Shown one piece after another: positions 31,777 through 40,910 of a stretch of DNA of 64,000 bases. The notes below the pieces were generated by a model. It saw only the letters and a program-made list of their open reading frames with translations, was not told where the DNA came from and did no database searches. Source of the DNA: Actinomadura sp. NBRC 104412. GTDB taxonomy: Bacteria > Actinomycetota > Actinomycetes > Streptosporangiales > Streptosporangiaceae. The position numbers and the translations under genes were made by a program. Location of the stretch: the NCBI RefSeq assembly GCF_030269515.1, contig NZ_BSTM01000011.1, positions 62,001 to 126,000 of the forward strand. Direction: 5' to 3'. Each line of letters opens with the position of its first letter. Position 1 is the stretch's first letter.

Positions 31777-32516
31777 GCGAAGGGCTCCACCGTCACCCCC
31801 GCCTCGGCCAGCGCCGCACGCACGGCACGGGCCAGCTCCACCGCCCCCGGCGTGTCACCGTGCACGCAGATCGAACGGGCGTCCAAAGCGACCTCGCTCC
31901 CGTCCACGGCCACCACCGAACCCCGCGTCGCCATCCGCACGGCGCGCCCCACAACGGCCTCCCGATCGTGGATCACCGCCCCCGGCTCGCGCCGCGACAC
32001 CAGCCTGCCCTCCGGCGTGTACGCGCGATCCGCGAAACACTCGGCCACGACCGTCAACCCGTCCGCCACCCCGAACACCGCGGACCCAGGCAACGTCAGC
32101 AACGGCAGCCCAGGATCGTACGCCCGCACCGCGTCCACGACGGCACGGGCCTGCTCCGGATCGCGCACGATGCGGTTGTAAAGCGCCCCATGCGGCTTCA
32201 CGTACGCCACCCGTCCCCCTTCGGCACGGGCGATACCGTCCAGCGCCGCGAGCTGGTACAGGACCTCCGCCGTCAGCTCCTCCGCCGCCACCTCCATCTC
32301 CCGGCGACCGAAACCCGCCAGATCCCGGTACGACACCTGCGCCCCGATCGTCACCCCACGCTCCACCGCGCCCGCGCACACCCGCCGCATGATCAGCGGA
32401 TCGCCGGCATGGAACCCACACGCCACATTGGCGCTGGTGACCACATCAAGCAGCGCCGCATCGTCCCCAAGCACCCACCGCCCGAACCCCTCACCGAGAT
32501 CGGCGTTGATATCCAT
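31773..32516 (-). CDS. pxpA: 5-oxoprolinase subunit A (LamB/YcsF family)
   Basis: 247 residues. MDINADLGEGFGRW, SANVACGFHAGDP and YVKPHGALYN are diagnostic of YcsF/PxpA. It is first in the pxpABC operon. No ribosome site precedes the ATG, and only about 24 bp separate the start from a GC-rich repeat island, so the promoter must lie in or beside the repeats. Confidence 0.94.
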   Translation of the reverse strand: MDINADLGEGFGRWVLGDDAALLDVVTSANVACGFHAGDPLIMRRVCAGAVERGVTIGAQVSYRDLAGFGRREMEVAAEELTAEVLYQLAALDGIARAEGGRVAYVKPHGALYNRIVRDPEQARAVVDAVRAYDPGLPLLTLPGSAVFGVADGLTVVAECFADRAYTPEGRLVSRREPGAVIHDREAVVGRAVRMATRGSVVAVDGSEVALDARSICVHGDTPGAVELARAVRAALAEAGVTVEPFA

Positions 32517-32540
32517 AGAACCATTTTCGTCTTGTCATGG

Positions 32541-33150
32541 TGGGGGGGCGACCCCCCACGCCCCCCGGTGCGGGGCCAGCGACCACCGCCGCTCGCCTTG
32601 ACGGCTCGCGGCGGCGACTCATTGTGGGGGGCGACCCCCCACACCCCCCGATGCGGGGCCAGCGACCACCGCCGCTCGCCTTGACGGCTCGCGGCGGTGG
32701 CCACTGACCCCGGTCAGGGGCTCCGCCCCCGACACCCCCGGCAGGGGCTCCGCCCCCTGCACCCCCGTGGGGCTTTGCCCCTTGCCCCCGACTCATTGTG
32801 GGGGGCGACCCCCCACACCCCCCGATGCGGGGCCAGCGATCCCCGCCGCTCGCCTTGACGGCTCGCGGCGGTGACCGCTGACCCCGGGTAGGGGCTCCGC
32901 CCCTACGACCCCGGTCAGGGGCTTCGCCCCCGACACCCCCTTCGGGGCTATGCCCCTTTGGGGGCGTTCTAGGTCGTTTCCTCGTGGGGGTCTTGTACTG
33001 GCGACCCAGTACGCCCTCCGGGTGCGGGGTCGGCGGTCCCCGCCGCTGGCTGGGGGCTTGCGGCGGTGGCCGCTGATCTTGTGTGGGGGTTGCGCCGCCT
33101 GCACCGTCTTGGGGCTTTGCCCCTTGGCCCTGTTGGGGGCTTCGCCTTCT
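32541..33150. repeat. GC-rich repeat island: three close copies and one degenerate copy of a ~75-bp unit, plus hairpins
   Basis: The unit is GTGGGGGGCGACCCCCCAC, then CCCCCCGGTGCGGGGCCAGC, then CCGCCGCTCGCCTTGACGGC with TCGCGGCGGTG. Copies begin near 32541, 32625 and 32798; a diverged one is at about 32997-33090. Between them lie GGGGCTCCGCCCC-type hairpins (32700-32790, 32885-32975, 33110-33150). Nearly the same block recurs at 52172-52428. No coding sequence is evident between 32517 and 33160. Confidence 0.85.
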
Positions 33151-33160
33151 TGGTGGTGTT

Positions 33161-33526
33161 TTAGGCGGTTTCTTCGTGGAGGTCTTCTACTTCGGTTTCT
33201 TTGGCCCAGGTTTGGTAGACGCCTCGGTCGAATGTTTCCAGTCCTAGGCGTTCGGCGACCGGGGCTTGGCCGTCTGCGTGTTCCACGCGTAGCCAGCCCT
33301 TGTGTTCGCCCAGGACGACGAACTTCTCGCCGCGCCAGGTGCAGTACGTGTTCACGTAGGTGAGGTCGACATCGTCGGCGTGGACGACCTTGACGTGGCG
33401 GTCCGGGGTCACGGGTGTGAAGCCGTCGGATTGGGAGAGGGAGTAGAGCCGCACCTGGGAGCCGTCGGGGCTCGCTTCGTACTCGGTGCCGTGCCAGGTC
33501 GCGTAGAAGCCGTGCCGGATGCTCAT
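33161..33526 (-). CDS. Small protein of unknown function with three short internal repeats
   Basis: 121 residues. Three related segments are visible: HGFYATWHGTEYEASPDGS, NTYCTWRGEKFVVLGEHKGW and DRGVYQTWAKETEVEDL, each with a (Y/C)xTWxxxE core; the first two suggest duplicated small beta modules. Its ATG overlaps the stop of the upstream TY-Chap/SseB-like gene by four bases (ATGA), so it is coupled to it. The last ~30 codons have many A-ending codons, unlike the neighbours. A role as partner or immunity-like protein of the adjacent gene is speculation. Confidence 0.7.
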   Translation of the reverse strand: MSIRHGFYATWHGTEYEASPDGSQVRLYSLSQSDGFTPVTPDRHVKVVHADDVDLTYVNTYCTWRGEKFVVLGEHKGWLRVEHADGQAPVAERLGLETFDRGVYQTWAKETEVEDLHEETA

Positions 33527-34782
33527 CGTCCGTCCTTGGTGGGTACGGGGAGCCAGCGGCGGAGGTCGGCGTCGTAGGCGGCGACCAGGGTCTCGTGGCC
33601 GGTGTGGTCGAGCCGGTACATCTCCGCGCCGTGCGGGAGGCGCTGGCTGCTGATGGTGAACTCGTGGATGCCGGGGGACGGGGGGCTTTCGGTGACGCGG
33701 CGGCGGAACAGCGTCGGCTTGTGCGCCGGCCACCGGATCACGTGGATCGCCTCGTCGGTCGCCTGGAACGGCGTCCCCTCGTAAAGGAGCCCGAGCTGGT
33801 TGACCAGCTTGGCGGGGGTGTCGAGGTCGCGTACGTCCCGCAGGAGGTGAACGTGACCGCACACGAGGTCGTAGCCGCCCTCCAGGTAGTGCACGACGTG
33901 CTCATGGGGGAGCACCTTCTGCATGACCGCGTCCCGCAGGGCGGGGGGCTGGATCGGCTTCTCGCAGCGGGGGAGGGAGTCGGCCTCCGCGTACCCGGCG
34001 CTGGGCAGGCCGGGGTTGACGGCGAGCCGCCATTCGGGGTGGGGCCAGTTACGGGCCAGTTCCGGCAGGTACGTCTCGCGGTGGTGTACGGCCTGGCCGC
34101 GCAGTGACCGGTCCATGGCCTCGGGGGAGGTGAAGGCCAGGACGAACGTCTCGTCGCCGAGCCGGGTGGTGGCGTACTGGTTCCCGTTGTCGTAGGTCGG
34201 GTCCGCCGGGGCCGGCAGGTAGAGGACGGCGCGTGAGAGCAGGCCCAGGTAGGTGTCCTGGTCGCCGTGCTGGCGGGCGGCGGCGAGCGCGTCCTCCAGG
34301 GCGGTGCCGGTGAGGGGGCCGGTGGGCTCCTCGGGCTCCTCCGTCTCTTCGGCGGAACGCGGGATCCCCAGGCCCGTCAGCTCCAGTGCCTCGCCCGTCT
34401 CGCCGTTCCTTGCCTGGTACACCAGGTCGAGCGGGGAGGGGACGTCATAGGCGTCCCGTAACGCCGCGACCATGCACAGGGCCAGTGCCGTGCATCGTTC
34501 GGCCCGGTCGCGGACGGATCGCCCGGTCACGGGGACCCGCTGCCACCAGTTGTCCCTGTCCCTTGGCCGTTCCCAGTCGTTCGCGGCCAGCCGGCGCTCC
34601 TGCTGCGGGGTCAAGGGCTCGGGGAGGTACGCGCTGCCCACCGCCTCGGCCTCCAGCGTATCGCGGGACCGCAGCGCCTGCACGTACGGCAGCCCGCCGG
34701 TGCGCTGGACGATCAAGAACGACCGTTCCGGCAGCCACATCAGCTCGACCGCCAGCCGTTCGGCGAAGTCGTTCCAGTCCAA
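33523..34782 (-). CDS. TY-Chap-like / SseB-like two-domain protein (copy 1)
   Basis: 419 residues from a TTG at 34782, with GGGAG upstream; the start aligns with the paralogue at 34822-35988 (DWNDFAERL against EWSEFARRL). The N-terminal ~130 residues resemble actinobacterial TY-Chap (secretion-chaperone-like) domains; residues ~165-290 (YLGLLSRAVLYLPAP ... FVLAFTSPEAM ... WRLAVNPGLPS) resemble SseB N-terminal domains. The C-terminal ~150 residues have no recognised domain. Cytoplasmic by sequence. Family names are from memory of the motifs and function is unknown. Confidence 0.7.
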   Translation of the reverse strand: MDWNDFAERLAVELMWLPERSFLIVQRTGGLPYVQALRSRDTLEAEAVGSAYLPEPLTPQQERRLAANDWERPRDRDNWWQRVPVTGRSVRDRAERCTALALCMVAALRDAYDVPSPLDLVYQARNGETGEALELTGLGIPRSAEETEEPEEPTGPLTGTALEDALAAARQHGDQDTYLGLLSRAVLYLPAPADPTYDNGNQYATTRLGDETFVLAFTSPEAMDRSLRGQAVHHRETYLPELARNWPHPEWRLAVNPGLPSAGYAEADSLPRCEKPIQPPALRDAVMQKVLPHEHVVHYLEGGYDLVCGHVHLLRDVRDLDTPAKLVNQLGLLYEGTPFQATDEAIHVIRWPAHKPTLFRRRVTESPPSPGIHEFTISSQRLPHGAEMYRLDHTGHETLVAAYDADLRRWLPVPTKDGR

Positions 34783-34821
34783 TCGGGTCCCACTCCCGCG
34801 TCCGTCGTGCCCGGACGCCGG

Positions 34822-35988
34822 TCAGTCCGTACGAGGTGCTTGGACGGCGTCGGCGCGTACCGGCGTCCATGAGCCGGTCATGCCGTCGAACACCGCGGTC
34901 TCGGCCTCGTCGCCGTCGCCGTCCCAGCGCCACAGGCGCGTGCCGTGCGGGAGATGCATCGGGACCGAGGACGCGACGGCCGGGACGTCCGGGGACCGCA
35001 CCGGGATCGCGGGCGCGGGCGGCTCGGCGGCCGGGGCGGGGACGGGCGGCGGGACGGCGGCGGGTGGGGGAGCGTTGAGGGAACGCTGGTTGGCGTCCAA
35101 GCGGGTGATGGCGGTCGTGTCCAGGTGGACCTCGCTGGGCAGGCCCGGGTTGATCGCCAGTTGCCAGGACGGGTCGGGCCAGCCGAGCGCCAGTTGCGCG
35201 AACGAGGTGCGGCGGTACAGGCCCGGACGGTGGCCCGAGCGGACCAGCGCCTGCGGCGAGGTGAACACCATCACGTACGTGCCCCCGCCGATCACGGTGG
35301 TGGGGAACTCGGTGGCCTCGGGGTCCTCCACGGCGGGGCCGGTCGCGGGCAGCACGAGGTCGGCCGTCAGCAGCAGGTCGAAGTAGGTGGTGTGGTCCCC
35401 GCGTTCCTTGGCGTCGGCCAGCCGCGGCTCCAGCGAGTCGGGCTCCTCCGGGACGGCCGGCTCGCCGTATCCCGGCGGCACCGGCGCGGCCAGCGCGGGC
35501 ACGGCGGGCGTGGCGGTTTCCACGGTGGTGTGGCGCCGCTTGGTGATCCGGGACGGGTCGGCCGCCTCGATCCCGAAGTCCAGCAGCTCGATCAGGCCGG
35601 TGCCGTGGCGGTGGAACGACTCGTACACCAGGTCGGAGGGCCGCCGCACCCCCTGCACGTCGCGCAGCGCGGTCACCATGACGTCGGCGAGCCTGCCGTG
35701 GTCGGCGACCGTCGCGTACGCGGGCAGCTCGGTCCACCAGTTGCGGGGCGCCGGGTCGGCCGGCGGGCGCCAGCCCGCGTCGCTCATCACCTCCTCGTCG
35801 GCGAGGGTGAGCAGCAGCGGGCCTTCGAGAAAGTTGTTGCTGACCGCCTCGGCGTACAGCCGGTCGGGCTCGCGCATGGCCTGGACGTAGTGACGGCTCT
35901 CCTCGCGCTCGCGCACGATGAGGATGGTGTCCCGTTCGAGACCGGCCAGCTCGCGTCCCAGACGCCGCGCGAACTCGGACCACTCCAC
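34822..35988 (-). CDS. TY-Chap-like / SseB-like two-domain protein (copy 2)
   Basis: About 388 residues. Paralogue of the downstream gene: the same N-terminal domain (FARRLGRELAGLERDTILIV), an SseB-like domain (YFDLLLTADLVLPATGP ... YVMVFTSPQALVRSG ... WQLAINPGLPSEV) and then a Pro/Ala-rich stretch and short tail. Starts at GTG 35997, ATG 35994 and GTG 35988 are possible; 35988 has AGGGAG eight bases upstream and aligns with copy 1. The 39-bp gap to copy 1 suggests one operon. Function unknown. Confidence 0.7.
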   Translation of the reverse strand: MEWSEFARRLGRELAGLERDTILIVREREESRHYVQAMREPDRLYAEAVSNNFLEGPLLLTLADEEVMSDAGWRPPADPAPRNWWTELPAYATVADHGRLADVMVTALRDVQGVRRPSDLVYESFHRHGTGLIELLDFGIEAADPSRITKRRHTTVETATPAVPALAAPVPPGYGEPAVPEEPDSLEPRLADAKERGDHTTYFDLLLTADLVLPATGPAVEDPEATEFPTTVIGGGTYVMVFTSPQALVRSGHRPGLYRRTSFAQLALGWPDPSWQLAINPGLPSEVHLDTTAITRLDANQRSLNAPPPAAVPPPVPAPAAEPPAPAIPVRSPDVPAVASSVPMHLPHGTRLWRWDGDGDEAETAVFDGMTGSWTPVRADAVQAPRTD

Positions 35989-36127
35989 CGACATCACTCC
36001 CTATCACCCGGGGTCGGGCCGCGACCCCCGCGCGCCCGGTACCCGAGACCCCGATGATTGTCGCCTGGGTCGCCGCTGGCAAACCGGGAGTTCACCGAGG
36101 TCCGCCGGTGGGCGCGGCGCCGTGGGG

Positions 36128-37813
36128 TCACTCCGGCGGCTCGGCGTGACGAAGGACACGCAGGGCGCGGCGCAGCCCGGCCTCGTCGTCGGCCCAGCGG
36201 TCCAGGACGTCGATGAGCCGGTGCAGGATCTCGTGGCGCTCGTACCCGACGTCCAGGAGCGCCTGCGCGGTCTCCCAGAGCTGGGGCGGGTCGCCGTTCC
36301 ACAGCCGCTCGGCGAGGCGTTCGTGCGCCTCCAGATGCTCCTCGGGCGCGCCGGGATGCTCGAACTCCAGCATGATCCGCCGGTCGGCGGGGTCGGCCGG
36401 GTCGAGGCTGGACAGGTCGATCGAGCCGTGCCGTCCCGACCGCGGGTGCCGTCCCGCCAGGCTGTAGCGGCCGGTCAGGTAGGGCAGGGCGAACGCGCGC
36501 CGGGGCAGCGCCTCCAGCTCGCCGTCCGGCAGCAGCCGCACCACGAGCTCGCGGTCGAGCCCGAACGCCGACGGGTCGCGGTAGGACTCGGCGAACTTGG
36601 CGGTGGCGTCCCAGACGGCGTCCAGAGTGGCGCGCACGCCCTCCTCCGGCAGTCCGGTGCGCTTGCCCGCCCAGCGGACCCAGGCGGCCAGCACGTGCGG
36701 AACGGCCTCCTGCTCGGTCGGCGACAGCAGCACCTTGCGGGGCAGCCAGTCCAGCAGGAACATCTCGCACTTGATCGGGCTGACCCGCAACGGGCGGCCG
36801 AAGTCGTGCGCGCAGCCGTAGTCGATGATGCGGTCGACGCAGCGGCTGGCGGCCGACAGGTCGGACAGCCCGCCGGCCTCGTCGGACGCCAGGAACCTGG
36901 CGGCGAGCGTGGCCCGCCGGTCGCGTCCCCACACCGACGGCTGGGGCGCGCGGCCGTCCGGCGGCAGCGCGCTCACCCTGGCCCGGACGAACGCGTGGTA
37001 GGACGCGAAGCTCTCGTTGACGGGCGGGTCGGGGGTCTCGTCGGTGTGCTCCAGCGCGCGTAGTAGCAGCGCCCGGGTGTCGCGGGGGTCCAGTTCCTCG
37101 AACCGCATCAGCGGGTTGGTCCTGCCCTCGCGCCGGCAGTGGTCGAGCAGCTTGTCGACCTGGGACGACACCCAGGCGTCCCGGACCATGCCGGGCGCCG
37201 GCGGGCTGAGATGCCCCTGCGTGGCGGTCAGGGACTCCAGGGAGTGCGGGGGCGGCGGGCCGCCGGAGGCGTGCAGCGCGGCGCTGTGGACGGTGCCGGA
37301 CCTGTTGCGGTCGACCAGGATCACCAGGGCGTGCCGGTCGCGGCCGCCGTAGGTGTAGGTGCAGATGATCGAATCCTGGTCGCCGTAGACGTCGCGGGAG
37401 ACGTGGCAGGACTCGGGCACGACCATCCCGACCCGGTCGGCCCAGCCGGGGCGCGCCACGCCGCGTTCCATCAGCGCCAGGGCGGCCCGCTCGGCCTTGG
37501 CGGCCTGCCGGGGCGTGCCCAGGTAGGCCATGCCGGTCAGCAGGGCGAGCGCGGCCGGGGTGCCCACGTCGCCCGCGTAGTCGACCAGGGACTCCCCGAT
37601 GACCTCCTCGACGTCGCCGCCCGGCACCCGGCCGCCCCACCAGGAGCCCAGGATCTCGCTGACGATCAGCTCGGCGTCCAGGGGGCTGCGCACCGCCAGC
37701 AGTTCGCGGGCGTGCCGGAGCATGCCATCGAAGATCGCGAAGACCTCGTCCGACGGCGGCGGCCCGTTCCGCGGCGCATCCCCGGAGGGACGGCGGCGGC
37801 TGCGAGGACTCAC
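36128..37813 (-). CDS. Hypothetical protein with DUF1841-like C-terminus
   Basis: 561 residues, no signal peptide or membrane segment. The C-terminal segment HERLAERLWNGDPPQLWETA followed by QALLDVGYERHEILHRLIDV matches the DUF1841 pattern (HxxLAExxW-DPPxxWETAxxLLxxGYxRHEI). The remainder, about 480 residues, is not recognised; it starts with a basic, Pro-rich tail. It lies 140 bp upstream of the TY-Chap/SseB-like pair in the same orientation. No function is assigned. Confidence 0.75.
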   Translation of the reverse strand: MSPRSRRRPSGDAPRNGPPPSDEVFAIFDGMLRHARELLAVRSPLDAELIVSEILGSWWGGRVPGGDVEEVIGESLVDYAGDVGTPAALALLTGMAYLGTPRQAAKAERAALALMERGVARPGWADRVGMVVPESCHVSRDVYGDQDSIICTYTYGGRDRHALVILVDRNRSGTVHSAALHASGGPPPPHSLESLTATQGHLSPPAPGMVRDAWVSSQVDKLLDHCRREGRTNPLMRFEELDPRDTRALLLRALEHTDETPDPPVNESFASYHAFVRARVSALPPDGRAPQPSVWGRDRRATLAARFLASDEAGGLSDLSAASRCVDRIIDYGCAHDFGRPLRVSPIKCEMFLLDWLPRKVLLSPTEQEAVPHVLAAWVRWAGKRTGLPEEGVRATLDAVWDATAKFAESYRDPSAFGLDRELVVRLLPDGELEALPRRAFALPYLTGRYSLAGRHPRSGRHGSIDLSSLDPADPADRRIMLEFEHPGAPEEHLEAHERLAERLWNGDPPQLWETAQALLDVGYERHEILHRLIDVLDRWADDEAGLRRALRVLRHAEPPE

Positions 37814-37961
37814 GCCTCTAGCTTCTCAGATCCGGGGGCCGGGCTCGCCCAGGAACACAGGTCCTCGGCCGAAATGGGACGACTCGGAACCGTTGCCCCC
37901 CGGACGACCGTACTAGATACGGACATTTCCGGCCGAGGGCTCTCAAGACGGCACGGGCCGC

Positions 37962-38222
37962 TCACGGGGCGCGGTCGGGATCCCCGCCGTTCGCCCTCGG
38001 GCGCCCGGAGGGAGGCTCGGACTTCACCATCCCGACCAGATGCTCCCGGGCCATCCGCTCCACCAGCGCGGGGGTCGCCTCAAGCCCCAGATGGGTCATG
38101 CACGCCTGAACGTCCGCGACACAGCGTTCCACGGTGTCGCGGCTGAAGGACGAGAACTCCAACGCGAGCCGTCCGGACAGCAGCAGACGGGTCTCGCTCC
38201 GGTGATCGGCCATGACAGGCAT
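37962..38222 (-). CDS. Small helical protein, three-helix-bundle dimerization type
   Basis: 86 residues. The core RDTVERCVADVQACMTHLGL followed by EATPALVERMAREHL resembles small actinobacterial three-helix-bundle dimerization proteins, usually of unknown function. GGAGG lies seven bases before the ATG at 38222, which favours this start over the Met three codons later. Its C-terminal 20 residues are disordered. A 148-bp gap separates it from the DUF1841-like gene. Confidence 0.65.
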   Translation of the reverse strand: MPVMADHRSETRLLLSGRLALEFSSFSRDTVERCVADVQACMTHLGLEATPALVERMAREHLVGMVKSEPPSGRPRANGGDPDRAP

Positions 38223-38385
38223 CAGCGCGCCTCCGAGCCCGAGGGGCCGGCGGTACGGGGTGACCGCCGGTCGGACGCGGCCCGGCGGTCACGCGCACCG
38301 CCCAGGACCATGCCGGAAGCCCGGCGCAGGACGTGCCGCCCAACCTCGCCTCGGGTCCTAGTCTCAGCACATCCACCGCGCCGGT

Positions 38386-39132
38386 TCAAGACCCGTTGGG
38401 CCTGGTCTTCAGGGGATTGTCCGGGTTTTCCGGGTGCCGTTTCGAAGGCGTTTCCGGTGTGTTTCCGGACGCGATTCCACCCCCACGTTCATGCTCGTCG
38501 AGCCAGCCTGGATGGTGCCGCGCCGCCCAGGCGCGGTCCACCCGCCCGGTCAGCATGCCGCCGAGCGCGCCGGGATCCCTGGCCGCGTACCACAGGTGCC
38601 CGAGCGTCACCACGAGGATGATCAGGAACAGCCAGTCGTGCATGAACGTCGCGCCGGTGCGCCAGCGGTCCGGCCACGGGTCGGGAAAGGTCAGGATCGC
38701 GCCGGTGCCCAGCATGACCAGGATGGCGCCCATGGTGAACGCCGCGTTCAGCTTCTGGCCCGGGTTGAACTTGCCGATCGGGACGACCCCACGGGGCGGG
38801 CCGTCCTTCGGATAGGTCACGTCCCGGCGGTCACGGCGCTGCAGCCACTCCCAGTCGGCGGGATCGAACCGGTTGAACCGGCTCAGATCGGCCCGGAACG
38901 CCCGTGACAGCAACCCCAGCAGCACCGGTACGGGCAGCGCGAACCCCGCGTAGACGTGCAGCGGCTTGATCAGGTCGCGGCGCCCCACGGCGGCCGACAG
39001 CGCGGGCACGTACAGCAGCGCGGCCGTCACCAGGCACACCAGCATCAGCAGCGCCGTCACATGGTGGATCCAACGCTCCGCCCGCGAGAACCGGTCCAGC
39101 ATCCCCTCGGTGCGGCGATCACGTAGGGGCAT
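38386..39132 (-). CDS. Cytochrome b/b561-type membrane subunit
   Basis: 248 residues. Four membrane segments (WIHHVTALLMLVCLVTAALLY, PLHVYAGFALPVPVLLGLLS, FTMGAILVMLGTGAILTF, DWLFLIILVVTLGHLWY) carry histidines in positions typical of di-heme cytochrome b561 / formate dehydrogenase gamma subunits. It overlaps the upstream molybdopterin oxidoreductase gene by 14 bp and probably passes electrons between that enzyme and the quinone pool. A hydrophilic Pro/Glu-rich tail follows. Confidence 0.85.
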   Translation of the reverse strand: MPLRDRRTEGMLDRFSRAERWIHHVTALLMLVCLVTAALLYVPALSAAVGRRDLIKPLHVYAGFALPVPVLLGLLSRAFRADLSRFNRFDPADWEWLQRRDRRDVTYPKDGPPRGVVPIGKFNPGQKLNAAFTMGAILVMLGTGAILTFPDPWPDRWRTGATFMHDWLFLIILVVTLGHLWYAARDPGALGGMLTGRVDRAWAARHHPGWLDEHERGGGIASGNTPETPSKRHPENPDNPLKTRPNGS

Positions 39133-39868
39133 CGTCCCGCCCGTTCGACCGGCCCACCCAGGCGTCCACGTCGTAGCCGCGCCGCTCCCAATACCCGGTG
39201 ATGACCTTGTCGGTCAGCTCGATCCCGCCCAGCCACTTCAGCGACTTGTAGCCGTACATGGGGGCCACGAACAGCCGCACCGGACCGCCATGGTCATGGG
39301 TGACGGGCCCGCCGAGCATCTCGCTGGCCACCACCACGTCCCGCCGCCGCGCCTGCTCCAGCGTCAGCGACTCGGTGTAGACCCCGTCGAACGAGGTGAA
39401 CCGGACGGCCCGCGCCGCCCCCGACACGCCCACCACGTCCAGCAGATCGGGCAGCGCGACCCCGGCCCACATGACCTCGGGCACCCGCCACCCCGTCACG
39501 CACTGGAAATCGCGCGTGAGACGCGTCTGCGGCAGCGCGGCGAGATCGGCCATGGTGAACGTCTGCGGCTTCCGCACCAGCCCGCCCACGGTCAGCTTGT
39601 AATCGGCCGCCGTACGGCGCGGCACGCCGCCGACCACCGAGTAGTAGCGGAACCCGTCCCCGGCCCCTGGCAGGACGTCCCCGAGCTGCCCCACGGGCGC
39701 CAGAGCGCTGTTGACTCCGCGCTGTAGGGATGTCCCCACCGCGACACCCGCGGCACCGAGGCCGAGCATGCCGAGCACGACCCGACGCCCCACCGGAGTG
39801 CCCCGTGCCCGCCGCGCATCCTCATTGCTCACATTCCCATTCGAACACCCCCACGGCGCCCCCACCAT
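39119..39868 (-). CDS. Molybdopterin-dependent oxidoreductase, sulfite-oxidase fold
   Basis: 249 residues from 39868, or 237 from the GTG at 39832. The N-terminus has GRRVVLGMLGLGAAGVAVG, a twin-arginine-like signal/anchor. The MoCo domain shows the Cys ligand in DFQCVTGWRVPEVMW, FTSFDGVYTESLTL and GPVRLFVAPMYGYKSLKWL. It is similar to MsrP (periplasmic methionine-sulfoxide reductase) and other sulfite-oxidase-fold proteins; with its cytochrome b partner it is likely a membrane-linked exported redox enzyme. Substrate not determined. Confidence 0.85.
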   Translation of the reverse strand: MVGAPWGCSNGNVSNEDARRARGTPVGRRVVLGMLGLGAAGVAVGTSLQRGVNSALAPVGQLGDVLPGAGDGFRYYSVVGGVPRRTAADYKLTVGGLVRKPQTFTMADLAALPQTRLTRDFQCVTGWRVPEVMWAGVALPDLLDVVGVSGAARAVRFTSFDGVYTESLTLEQARRRDVVVASEMLGGPVTHDHGGPVRLFVAPMYGYKSLKWLGGIELTDKVITGYWERRGYDVDAWVGRSNGRDDAPT

Positions 39869-39915
39869 GCCCTTCGGCCACCCCGTAAGGATTCGGTGAG
39901 ATCTAAGCTGTCCCC

Positions 39916-40491
39916 ATGCCCATCACGCTCCACCTAGCGCAACGCCCCGAGGCGAACGAACTGCTGGCCCGCAGCCCCCTGGCCGCCCTCATCGGCATGC
40001 TGCTCGACCAGCAGGTGCCGATGGAGTGGGCTTTTTCGGGGCCTTACACGATCGCCGAGCGGCTCGGGGGCGGGGACCTGGACGCCGGGGAGATCGCGGC
40101 GCAGGATCCCGAGGCGTTCGCGGCGTTGCTGTCGCGGAAGCCGGCGGTGCATCGTTATCCCGGCTCGATGGCCAAGCGGATCCAGGCGCTCTGCCGGTAC
40201 GTCGTCGAGCACTACGACGGGGACGCCGGGGCGATCTGGCGGGACGTCACAGACGGTAAAGAATTGTTCAAAAGGCTCAATGCCCTGCCCGGCTACGGGA
40301 AGCAGAAGGCCCAGATCTTCGTGGCGCTGCTGGGCAAGCGGTACGGGGTGCGTCCCGAAGGCTGGCGCGAGGCGGCGGGGGTGTACGGGGAGGAGGGGTC
40401 GCACCGGTCGGTGGCCGACATCACAGGTCCCGATTCGCTCGCCAAGGTGCGCGCCTTCAAGCAGGAAATGAAGGCCAAGGCCAAGGCGTAG
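39916..40491 (+). CDS. HhH-GPD-type base-excision DNA repair protein
   Basis: 191 residues. SPLAALIGMLLDQQVPMEWAF is the first HhH-GPD helix region and LNALPGYGKQKAQIFVALLGKRYG carries the hairpin. No iron-sulfur cysteines follow, so it is the small actinobacterial type. A basic Lys-rich tail may bind DNA. It is divergent from the molybdopterin oxidoreductase, with 47 bp or more between. Confidence 0.82.
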   Translation: MPITLHLAQRPEANELLARSPLAALIGMLLDQQVPMEWAFSGPYTIAERLGGGDLDAGEIAAQDPEAFAALLSRKPAVHRYPGSMAKRIQALCRYVVEHYDGDAGAIWRDVTDGKELFKRLNALPGYGKQKAQIFVALLGKRYGVRPEGWREAAGVYGEEGSHRSVADITGPDSLAKVRAFKQEMKAKAKA

Positions 40492-40910
40492 GTGTTCGGC
40501 TCGGGCGATCGCCTCGGTCGGGCACCGTACGGAACTCGCCGGGCCTGCCCGCTTCCCGGGCGTGTCGCCGCCGGGCGTCGTAACATCACGTACTCGCCGT
40601 GCGCGCGGACGCCACCCCGGAGCCCGGAACGCCCGCCTCGGCGGCGGCCCGGGGCCGGGCCACCGTCATGATCGGGTTCGGATGCCCGCGGGGCTTCCGT
40701 CCGCGGCGAACCATCGGGATGATGAGGGGGTCGTTTCCGCCCGGTGCGCGTCAGGAGGCCGAAGGGATCGAACGCGCCGGGGCGAAAATGGCTCAGTCAG
40801 ACTCCGACCGGTGTTGTGATGGAGGTGGGAGCGCTAGCCTGCTCCCATTCACTCATAGTGATGACGACTTGCCACGCGGTACGGGACCCCCTGGGGCGGA
40901 GGTGTGACCC
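40492..40910. other. Region without a confident gene, upstream of the PAS/GAF phosphatase
   Basis: An open frame from GTG 40599 has good third-position GC at first but degrades toward its end at 40907 and resembles nothing known, so it is not called. A 7-bp inverted repeat, TGGGAGC (40826-40832) / GCTCCCA (40841-40847), flanks TAGCCT (40835-40840), a possible -10 with TTGTGA at 40814: a plausible operator for the following gene. Confidence 0.35.

Noticed and set aside
32541-33150. CRISPR array
   Set aside because: Repeats are of unequal spacing, self-complementary and have no unique spacers or cas genes.
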